From positions 45,867 to 109,866 of the forward strand of contig JAEZUY010000010.1 in assembly GCA_023420895.1 (NCBI GenBank): DNA of 64,000 nt, written 5' to 3'. The DNA is from Bacillota bacterium (GTDB taxonomy: Bacteria > Bacillota > Clostridia > Tissierellales > Gottschalkiaceae). A program made the translations under genes and the position numbers. Below the pieces are notes generated by a model. The model saw only the letters and a list, made by a program, of their open reading frames with translations. It was not told where the DNA came from and did not search any database. How positions within the stretch are numbered: the stretch's first letter is position 1; every line of letters begins with the position of its first letter. Of this stretch, positions 54,773-62,193 are shown piece by piece.

Positions 54773-55843
54773 CTAGATTCTTTCTGCTACCAGTTTACCC
54801 ATTTCTGAGCATCCTACAACTTTAGTTCCTTCACTTGCTATATCTGCACATCTGTATCCTTCTTCAAGAACTTTTTCTATAGCATCTTCTATAGCTTTTG
54901 CTTCTTCTTCAAGATCGAAAGAATATCTAAGCATCATTGCCGCTGACATTATTGTAGCAAGAGGGTTAGCTTTGTCCTGTCCTGCTATGTCAGGAGCTGA
55001 ACCGTGGCTTGGCTCATAAAGTCCAAGTTTTCCTTCAGCAAGTGAAGCCGATGGAAGCATTCCTATTGATCCTGTAAGCATTGAAGCTTCATCTGAAAGT
55101 ATATCTCCGAACATATTTGATGTAACTACAACGTCAAATTGTTTAGGATTTACAACTAACTGCATTGCGGCATTATCTACTAGAAGGTGTTTAAGTTCTA
55201 CATCCGGATAATCTTCTGCAACTTTAAGAACAGTCTCTCTCCATAGTCTTGATGATTCAAGAACGTTCATCTTATCTATATTAGTTACTAGCTTGTTTCT
55301 TTTTCTAGCTATTTCGAAAGCTGTTCTAGTGATTCTTTCTATTTCTGATACTGAATATTTTTCCGTATCGAATGCAACTTCTTCTCCGTTTTCTACTGCT
55401 CTTCCTCTTTCACCGAAGTAGATTCCTCCAGTAAGCTCTCTAACTATCATAACGTCAAGGCTGTCTCCTATTATTTCAGGTTTTAGAGGAGATGCGTCTT
55501 TAAGCGGTGCGTGAAGAAGTGCTGGACGAAGGTTGGCATAAAGTCCTAGAGCCTTTCTTATTCCAAGAAGTCCTGCTTCAGGTCTTTTGTCTCCTGGAAG
55601 GTTGTCCCATTCATATCCCCCAACTGCTCCTAGAAGAACTGCATCAGATTTCAGACATACGTCTATAGTTTCCTGTGGAAGCGGTTCGCCTGTTTTATCG
55701 TAAGCGATTCCTCCCATAAGTACTTCTTTATAATTAAATTTGTGACCATATTTTTCTTCTATTTTATCTAATACTACTTTGGCCTGGTCAACTATTTCTG
55801 GTCCTATACCGTCTCCTGGTATAACTGCTACTTTAAATTCCAT
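54773..55843 (-). CDS. leuB: 3-Isopropylmalate dehydrogenase
   Basis: Oxidises and decarboxylates 3-isopropylmalate (leucine) and, in the citramalate route, 3-methylmalate (isoleucine). 356 residues; GDGIGPEI near residue 9, TNIDKMNVLESSRLWRE and EPSHGSAPDIAGQDKANPLAT. No leuC or leuD is in the window. Downstream of cimA on the same strand; a small GGGCT/AGCCC hairpin (55865-55877) lies between. Confidence 0.94.
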   Translation of the reverse strand: MEFKVAVIPGDGIGPEIVDQAKVVLDKIEEKYGHKFNYKEVLMGGIAYDKTGEPLPQETIDVCLKSDAVLLGAVGGYEWDNLPGDKRPEAGLLGIRKALGLYANLRPALLHAPLKDASPLKPEIIGDSLDVMIVRELTGGIYFGERGRAVENGEEVAFDTEKYSVSEIERITRTAFEIARKRNKLVTNIDKMNVLESSRLWRETVLKVAEDYPDVELKHLLVDNAAMQLVVNPKQFDVVVTSNMFGDILSDEASMLTGSIGMLPSASLAEGKLGLYEPSHGSAPDIAGQDKANPLATIMSAAMMLRYSFDLEEEAKAIEDAIEKVLEEGYRCADIASEGTKVVGCSEMGKLVAERI

Positions 55844-55920
55844 ATTACTATACCCCTTTTCTCTGGGCTTTCAGCCCGTTATTTCTTTTTTGAATTGCTT
55901 CCATTGATTATATAATTATT

Positions 55921-57495
55921 CTATTCTCCTATGCACATAAGTTTGTACTCGATTGAGTCCTTAAGTGCGATAAGACTTGCTTCTATTATATCACACGAGA
56001 TACCTATAGTGCTCCATCTTCTTTTACCGTCTGTAGATTCTATGAGAACTCTTACTATAGCAGAAGTCGTATTCTCAGTGTCGAGAACTCTAACTTTGTA
56101 GTCAGTAAGATAGACTTCTTTCAGAACAGGGTAGAATACCTCGAGCGCTTTTCTCAAAGCTTTGTCGAGAGCATCTACAGGACCGTTGCCCTGAGCTGCC
56201 GTTATTTCTTCTTTTCCTCCAACACTGACTTTAATCATGCTTGATGAAGAAAAACCTTCTGTAAGAACGTCATTTTCTACAATAGTTTTAAAGAAATCTA
56301 TATTGAATTTAGGCTCGTATTTTCCTAGAACTTTCATAACGACAAGTTCAAAGGAACTTTCAGCGCCCTCATAGTGATATCCTTTGTGTTCCAGTCTCTT
56401 GAGCTCATCTATTATTTTCTGAGCTTCAGGAGAGTTTTTAGTTATAGTAGGGTCTATCTTCTGAACTGATGAAAGAATAGAACCTCTTCCTGAAACTTCC
56501 GACATCAGAAATCTTCTTCTGTTTCCAACAGAATCCGGAGCCGTATGTTCGAATGAATGCGGAGCCTTGTTCACACCGTCTATATGCATTCCGCCCTTAT
56601 GAGCGAATGCGCTGTTTCCAACATAAGGCGTATTGTTAGGCATCATCACATTCGATATCTCACTTATCTTATTAGCGGCATGAGTGAGTTTTTTCATGTT
56701 TTCGCCTTTAAGACATACGTAACCTCTTTTTACCTGAAGATTAGCTATTATAGTAGAAAGATTTGCATTTCCGCATCTTTCTCCGAATCCGAGGAATGTG
56801 CCCTGAACATGTCTTGCGCCTGCCTGAACTGCTGAAACAGAGTTTGCGACAGCCATTCCTGTATCGTTATGACAGTGAATTCCGACAGTAGTTTCTGGGA
56901 ACTTTTCGCAGACTGTCTTAGTTATTTCGTAGATTTCATCAGGGAATGTGCCACCGTTCGTATCGCATAGAGAAAGAACTGATGCTCCTGCATCAACTGC
57001 TGATTTTAAAGTCTCCACTGCATATTCGGGATTCGCCTTGTATCCGTCAAAGAAGTGTTCAGCGTCAAAAATGACTTCCTTTCCTTTGTTTACGAAGAAT
57101 GAAATCGTATCTGAAATCATGTTCAGATTTTCTTCGAGTGTAGTTCTTATTATATCGGTAGCGTGGAAGTCCCACGATTTTCCGAAGATTGCTACTGCAG
57201 GCGTTTCTGCAGTAAGGAGCGCTTTTACATTTGCATCGTCTTTTATATCTATATTTTTTCTTCTCGTGCTTCCGAAAGCAGTAAGTCTTGAGTTTCTGAG
57301 ATTCATCTTTTTAACCTGTTCGAAGAATTCGAGGTCTTTCGAGTTGGATCCCGGATTTCCGGCTTCGATATAATCTACTCCCAGATCATCGAGAATTTCC
57401 ACTATTTTAAGTTTATCGCTAACAGAAAAAGATATTCCTTCCCCCTGGGCTCCATCTCTTAATGTTGAGTCGAATATAAACACTTTATTATTCAA
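55921..57495 (-). CDS. cimA: Citramalate synthase
   Basis: Joins acetyl-CoA and pyruvate to (R)-citramalate, an entry to 2-oxobutyrate and isoleucine that bypasses threonine. 524 residues: DRE-TIM barrel (DSTLRDGAQGEG at the N-terminus, GIHCHNDTG, GFGERCGNAN) plus a C-terminal LeuA-type regulatory domain (about 390-524). The DGAQGEGISFS and FDAEHFFDGYK blocks match the CimA subgroup better than LeuA. Paired with leuB and divergent from ilvC/ilvD, which supports isoleucine synthesis. Confidence 0.9.
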   Translation of the reverse strand: MNNKVFIFDSTLRDGAQGEGISFSVSDKLKIVEILDDLGVDYIEAGNPGSNSKDLEFFEQVKKMNLRNSRLTAFGSTRRKNIDIKDDANVKALLTAETPAVAIFGKSWDFHATDIIRTTLEENLNMISDTISFFVNKGKEVIFDAEHFFDGYKANPEYAVETLKSAVDAGASVLSLCDTNGGTFPDEIYEITKTVCEKFPETTVGIHCHNDTGMAVANSVSAVQAGARHVQGTFLGFGERCGNANLSTIIANLQVKRGYVCLKGENMKKLTHAANKISEISNVMMPNNTPYVGNSAFAHKGGMHIDGVNKAPHSFEHTAPDSVGNRRRFLMSEVSGRGSILSSVQKIDPTITKNSPEAQKIIDELKRLEHKGYHYEGAESSFELVVMKVLGKYEPKFNIDFFKTIVENDVLTEGFSSSSMIKVSVGGKEEITAAQGNGPVDALDKALRKALEVFYPVLKEVYLTDYKVRVLDTENTTSAIVRVLIESTDGKRRWSTIGISCDIIEASLIALKDSIEYKLMCIGE

Positions 57496-57540
57496 TTTTC
57501 AGCCTCCCTTCACCCACTTTTGTTTGACTATATATACTAA

Positions 57541-57569
57541 ATATTATAGTTTTTATGTAGTTAAGTCAA
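57541..57569 (-). promoter_or_regulatory. Promoter of cimA-leuB
   Basis: On the minus strand TTGACT, then TAATAT at 17 bases (TATAAT at 15). Divergent from the ilvC promoter 44 bases away. Confidence 0.6.
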
Positions 57570-57612
57570 GAAAATAAGACAAATTTCACCGATTTAATGC
57601 AGTAAAATGTGA

Positions 57613-57641
57613 TTGACAATATCAGCGATTAAGAGTATAAT
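57613..57641 (+). promoter_or_regulatory. Consensus promoter of ilvC
   Basis: TTGACA, 17 bases, TATAAT: a perfect sigma-A consensus, about 215 bases before the ilvC start. Confidence 0.88.
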
Positions 57642-57699
57642 TTGTATAACAAACAAACAATATATATACGGTAATAAAAATGTATAAAGTTTTCTACAG

Positions 57700-57724
57700 G
57701 CGTTTCGGATGAAATGCTTTTTTT
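57700..57724 (+). terminator. Terminator in the ilvC leader
   Basis: GCGTTTC pairs with GAAATGC around 4 bases and is followed by T7. Located ~50 bases after the predicted start of transcription, so it may be an attenuator. A 10-codon frame ahead of it (57680-57712, MYKVFYRRFG) has no branched-chain codons except one Val. Confidence 0.65.
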
Positions 57725-57856
57725 ACAGTTTAAAAAGATACTGAAGAATATGCATTAAAATTAACAGATACCGGCTTTTCTCAGTATAAGCCCAAGAAAT
57801 CTATATTGTTTGAGTTTGAAATTTTGATTGGGTATAAAAATGGGAGGTATATTTTT

Positions 57857-58849
57857 ATGGCAAAAATGTATTATGATGATGATGCAAACTTAGATCTACT
57901 TCAAGGAAAAACTGTGGCAATAATAGGATACGGATCACAGGGACACGCTCACTCATTAAACCTTAAAGAATCAGGTGTTAATGTAATAGTAGGTCTTTAC
58001 GACGGAAGTAAATCATGGAAGAAAGCTGAGGAGGCAGGTCTTACAGTTAAGACTACAGCAGAAGCTACTAAAGATGCAGATATAGTAATGATACTTCTTC
58101 CAGACGAAAAACAGAAAGAAGTTTATGAAAATGAAATAAAACCTAACCTTAAAGACGGAGCTGCTCTAGCTTTCGCTCACGGTTTCAATATAAGATTCGG
58201 TCAAATAGTTGCTCCTGAAAGCTCAGACGTTTTCATGTGTGCGCCTAAAGGACCTGGACACCTAGTAAGAAGAGTATATGAAGAAGGATTCGGAGTTCCA
58301 GCGCTTATAGCTGTTGAAAAAGACGCTTCAGGAAAAGCTAAAGACATAGCTCTAGCATACGCTAAAGGAATAGGAGCAACAAGAGCGGGAGTTCTTGAAA
58401 CTACATTTAAAGAAGAAACAGAAACAGACTTATTCGGAGAACAGGCTGTACTTTGCGGTGGAGCAACTGAACTTGTTAAAGCAGGATTCGACACTCTAGT
58501 AGAAGCTGGATATCAGCCGGAAATAGCATACTTCGAATGTCTTCACGAACTTAAACTGATAGTTGACCTTCTATACGAAGGAGGATTCGAAAACATGAGA
58601 TACTCTGTATCAGATACAGCTGAATATGGAGACTACATGATAGGAAGAAGAATCATAAACGAAGATACTAGAAAAGAAATGAAAAAAGTTCTTAAAGAAA
58701 TCCAAAACGGAGAATTCGCAGCTGACTGGCTGTTAGAAAACAAACTTAACAGACCAATATTCAACTCAATAAAACAAGCTGAGCTTGAGCACCCAATAGT
58801 TGAAGTTGGTAAAGAGTTAAGAAGCATGATGTCTTGGATTAAAAAATAG
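57857..58849 (+). CDS. ilvC: Ketol-acid reductoisomerase
   Basis: Isomerises and reduces acetolactate or acetohydroxybutyrate. 330 residues (class I). GYGSQGHAHS at 24-33. The cofactor loop reads VGLYDGSKSW (45-54), with Tyr48-Asp49 where many class I enzymes have Arg; this may favour NADH. The ATG has GGGAGGT; a longer upstream frame is in the leader. First of ilvC-ilvD. Confidence 0.94.
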   Translation: MAKMYYDDDANLDLLQGKTVAIIGYGSQGHAHSLNLKESGVNVIVGLYDGSKSWKKAEEAGLTVKTTAEATKDADIVMILLPDEKQKEVYENEIKPNLKDGAALAFAHGFNIRFGQIVAPESSDVFMCAPKGPGHLVRRVYEEGFGVPALIAVEKDASGKAKDIALAYAKGIGATRAGVLETTFKEETETDLFGEQAVLCGGATELVKAGFDTLVEAGYQPEIAYFECLHELKLIVDLLYEGGFENMRYSVSDTAEYGDYMIGRRIINEDTRKEMKKVLKEIQNGEFAADWLLENKLNRPIFNSIKQAELEHPIVEVGKELRSMMSWIKK

Positions 58850-58861
58850 GGGATGAGTTTA

Positions 58862-60517
58862 ATGAGAAGTGATACAGTCAAACAAGGTGTAAGAAAAGCG
58901 CCACACAGATCTCTTTTCAAAGCATTAGGATACAGCGAAAGAGACCTTGACAAACCTTTAATAGGTGTTGTAAACGGATTTAACGAAATAGTGCCTGGGC
59001 ATATCCATCTTAGAGATATTGCAGATGCTGCAAAAAGAGGAGTGCTTATGGCAGGCGGAACACCTCTAGAATTTCCGGCAATAGCAGTTTGTGACGGAAT
59101 AGCTATGAACCACGAAGGAATGAGATATTCTCTAGCGAGCAGAGAGCTTATAGCGGACTCTGTTGAGACTATGGTTAAAGCTCACTCACTTGACGGTATA
59201 GTTCTTATACCGAACTGTGATAAAACTGTTCCGGGAATGATGATGGCGGCTGCAAGACTTAATATACCTGCTATCGTTGTGAGCGGTGGACCTATGCTTG
59301 CAGGAAATACGAACGGCCGTGCTACAGACCTTACAGATATGTTCGAAGCTGTAGGATCGGTTGAAAACGACAAGATGACTGAAGAAGAGCTTCAGGAGCT
59401 TGAAAACACTGCATGTCCTACATGCGGATCTTGTTCTGGAATGTTCACAGCGAACTCTATGAACTGTATGTCTGAGGTTCTTGGACTTGCACTTCCGTAC
59501 AACGGAACTGTGCCTGCAGTTTATTCAGACAGAAAGAGACTAGCAGTAGATTCCGGAGTAAAAATACTTGAACTTGTTGAAAAACAGATACTTCCTAGAG
59601 ACATAATAAATGAAAAGTCTATAGAGAATGCTCTTATAGCTGATATGGCTCTTGGATGTTCTTCAAATACAGTGCTTCACCTCACAGCAATAGCTAACGA
59701 GGCGAAAGCGCCGATAAATCTCGACATAATAAACGAGATAAGCAACAGAACTCCTAACCTTTGCAGACTTCGTCCAGCAGGACCTTACCATATAGAAGAA
59801 CTAAATATGGTAGGAGGAATTCCGGCAGTTCTTAACGAACTTAACAAAAAAGGAATTCTTAACACAGACTGCATTACAGTTACTGGAAAAACTCTAGGAG
59901 AAAATATAAAAGGCAAAGAGAAAAAAGGCAATAAAGTAATTGCAGATATAGACACTCCATACAGTGAAACTGGAGGAATAGCTATATTAAGAGGAACTCT
60001 TGCGCCTGACGGAGCAGTTGTAAAGAGAGCGGCTGTTGCAGACAATATGCTTAAGAACACTGGAACTGCAAAAGTTTATGAATCTGAAGAAGAAGCAATA
60101 GACGCAATACTTGCAGGAAAAGTTGAAGCAGGAAACGTTGTTGTAATAAGAAATGAAGGACCTAAAGGCGGACCTGGAATGAGAGAAATGCTTTCTCCTA
60201 CATCAGCAATCGCCGGAATGGGACTCGACAAATCGGTTTCACTTGTAACTGACGGAAGATTCTCCGGAGCTACAAGAGGAGCTGCAATAGGACATATATG
60301 TCCGGAAGCTGCAGAAGGCGGACCGATAGCTCTAGTTAAAGACGGAGATACAATAGAAATAGACATACTTGAAGGAAGACTTGACCTTATGGTTGATGAA
60401 GAAGAGCTTGAAAAGAGAAGAAAAGATCTTGTAATCAAAACTAAAGAAGTTGAAGGCTACCTTGGAAGATATGCCAAACTTGTTTCATCTGCTTCAGAAG
60501 GAGCAATTCTTAAGTAG
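58862..60517 (+). CDS. ilvD: Dihydroxy-acid dehydratase
   Basis: Dehydrates dihydroxy acids to the oxo acids of valine and isoleucine. 551 residues. Fe-S cluster Cys in PNCDKTVPGM and CPTCGSCSGMFTANSMNC, and GRFSGATRGAAIGH near the end. I start at the ATG at 58862 behind GGGGATG. Confidence 0.95.
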   Translation: MRSDTVKQGVRKAPHRSLFKALGYSERDLDKPLIGVVNGFNEIVPGHIHLRDIADAAKRGVLMAGGTPLEFPAIAVCDGIAMNHEGMRYSLASRELIADSVETMVKAHSLDGIVLIPNCDKTVPGMMMAAARLNIPAIVVSGGPMLAGNTNGRATDLTDMFEAVGSVENDKMTEEELQELENTACPTCGSCSGMFTANSMNCMSEVLGLALPYNGTVPAVYSDRKRLAVDSGVKILELVEKQILPRDIINEKSIENALIADMALGCSSNTVLHLTAIANEAKAPINLDIINEISNRTPNLCRLRPAGPYHIEELNMVGGIPAVLNELNKKGILNTDCITVTGKTLGENIKGKEKKGNKVIADIDTPYSETGGIAILRGTLAPDGAVVKRAAVADNMLKNTGTAKVYESEEEAIDAILAGKVEAGNVVVIRNEGPKGGPGMREMLSPTSAIAGMGLDKSVSLVTDGRFSGATRGAAIGHICPEAAEGGPIALVKDGDTIEIDILEGRLDLMVDEEELEKRRKDLVIKTKEVEGYLGRYAKLVSSASEGAILK

Positions 60518-60581
60518 TCAATACAGAAAATGAAATAGAATATGAAACTATTTTGTATATAAATAAAACATCGTGTTTTAG

Positions 60582-60617
60582 ACCCGGAGGAAAATAAAAT
60601 CCTCCGGTTTTTTTTAT
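60582..60617 (+). terminator. Terminator of ilvC-ilvD
   Basis: ACCCGGAGGA with TCCTCCGGTT, followed by T8. Confidence 0.88.
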
Positions 60618-60665
60618 ATAAAATTAGAAAAAATATATTTTTTGTGATAAATTCTAAAAAATAAA

Positions 60666-60694
60666 TTGACTTGATAAATTTTTAGAAGTAAAAT
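60666..60694 (+). promoter_or_regulatory. Promoter of the methyltransferase gene
   Basis: TTGACT, 17 bases, TAAAAT; about 34 bases before the ATG. Confidence 0.65.
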
Positions 60695-60727
60695 AAACTA
60701 AACTATTCGAATTAAAGGGGTGTTAAA

Positions 60728-61519
60728 ATGAAGCCAGATTATAACAACTGGGTGCCTAAATGGCTCCTCACAGTTAGCGCAGTTCTAACTGCAGTATTTT
60801 TTATACTTTTTCTGATATTCGGAGTCTTGGATAATTTTGTCGAAGGAACAGTTAGAACAGTCTTGGGAACAGCATTTTTCATACTATTTATAGTATTTCT
60901 CGTGATGACTCTCTGGTACAGATATGCAAGAGGACAGTTCAGTTATGACGGAAAGAGAAAACTTGCAAAAGACATAATTGAATTTACTGCAGAACATGTA
61001 GATATAAAAGACGGAGGAAAGGGTCTCGATATAGGCTGCGGAAGCGGAGCGCTTGCAATAGCTGTGGCAAAGAGAAATCCGGATGCAAAAATTATTGGAC
61101 TCGACAGATGGGGAACAGAGTATTCAAACTTCAATAAAAACTTATGTGAAAAGAATGCCGCTGCAGAAGGAGTGTCAAATACTGAGTTTGTCAGAGGAGA
61201 TGCAGTAAAACTCGATTTTCCTGATGAAAGTTTCGATTCGGTATTTTCAAACTATGTTTATCATAATATAAAAGGAAAAGACAGACAGGAGCTGCTTTTG
61301 GAAACTTTAAGAGTCTTAAAAAAGGGAGGAACTTTTGCAATTCACGATCTTTTTACAAAACATAACTATGGAGATATGGATGAATTTGCAGAAAAGCTCA
61401 AGAAAATGGGATATCAGAAAGTAGAGCTGATTGATACGGCAAACGGCAGTCCTATGGAAAAAAGTGAAGCGAGAAAACTTCTTTTGTCAGGTTCAAAGCT
61501 TTTATATGGAATAAAATAG
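60728..61519 (+). CDS. Membrane-anchored class I SAM methyltransferase
   Basis: 263 residues. Two membrane segments (about 12-35 and 42-62) precede a Rossmann methyltransferase domain with motif I GLDIGCGSGALAI (about 99-111), an acidic residue in motif II (GLD) and a motif-IV-like SNYVYHN. Substrate unknown; N-terminal anchoring suggests a membrane lipid, quinone or cell-envelope target. It stands alone with its own promoter. Confidence 0.82.
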   Translation: MKPDYNNWVPKWLLTVSAVLTAVFFILFLIFGVLDNFVEGTVRTVLGTAFFILFIVFLVMTLWYRYARGQFSYDGKRKLAKDIIEFTAEHVDIKDGGKGLDIGCGSGALAIAVAKRNPDAKIIGLDRWGTEYSNFNKNLCEKNAAAEGVSNTEFVRGDAVKLDFPDESFDSVFSNYVYHNIKGKDRQELLLETLRVLKKGGTFAIHDLFTKHNYGDMDEFAEKLKKMGYQKVELIDTANGSPMEKSEARKLLLSGSKLLYGIK

Positions 61520-61637
61520 ATTTAATTAATATTTTCAAAGAATCAATCACTTTAATAGTTTAAAAATGTATTATAAAAAGAAATAGAATTGATTTTAAAA
61601 ATTAAATTGAAAAAATTTATAATAATTTAAATTTGAG

Positions 61638-61680
61638 AAAGGTCTGGAATTGACAAAAAAATGTCTATCTGGGCCTTTAA
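61638..61680 (+). terminator. Possible terminator after the methyltransferase
   Basis: AAAGG ... CCTTT with a long imperfect stem; weak T run. Confidence 0.4.
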
Positions 61681-62014
61681 TAATTAATCTCAGTAAGCAT
61701 ATTAACAAATTGAAAAGATAGTCAAAGATTTAACTAATATATTGTTTAATTTATATATTTAAATTGAATATAATGTTTAAATTCAAAAAAATCGTATTTT
61801 AAATTCAAAAAATTTAAAAATATATAGGTAAAATAAAATGTATATGTGAAATAAAGAACAAAAAAGCCATAAAACAGGTTGAAAATTAAATAGAAAAAAT
61901 AAATAAAACAAAAAAATAGTATAGTTATACATATAAATATTTACTCATATTTTAGTGATGTCAATTGAAAGATTAAAAAGACAAAAGTGGCAATATATTT
62001 AACATGGAAATTAA
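61681..62014. other. Very AT-rich spacer
   Basis: No open frame with a ribosome site and no strong structure; I see nothing functional in it. Confidence 0.5.
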
Positions 62015-62156
62015 TTGAAAATAATAATTATCTATGATAGAATTGCGGTGACCTTTCAAATAAAGCAATTCAGAAAGGTTTCTTTAATCATATTAATCTT
62101 TATATTTTTTAAACCAAGATACTTTTAAAATATTATTTTTATAAATTAAAAGTATC
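62015..62156 (+). promoter_or_regulatory. Promoter and structured leader of the SLH repeat protein
   Basis: TTGAAA (62015-62020), 17 bases, TAGAAT (62038-62043). The leader then has a hairpin (CCTTTC/GAAAGG, about 62052-62078) and a perfect 11-base inverted repeat GATACTTTTAA/TTAAAAGTATC (62119-62156) just ahead of the ribosome site. Confidence 0.6.
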
Positions 62157-62193
62157 GTACAAAAACATAAAAATAAAATTCTAGGAGGATAAG

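Noticed and set aside
57680..57712. Ten-codon frame in the ilvC leader as a leader peptide
   Set aside because: It has no Leu or Ile codons and no clear ribosome site, so it does not fit branched-chain attenuation.
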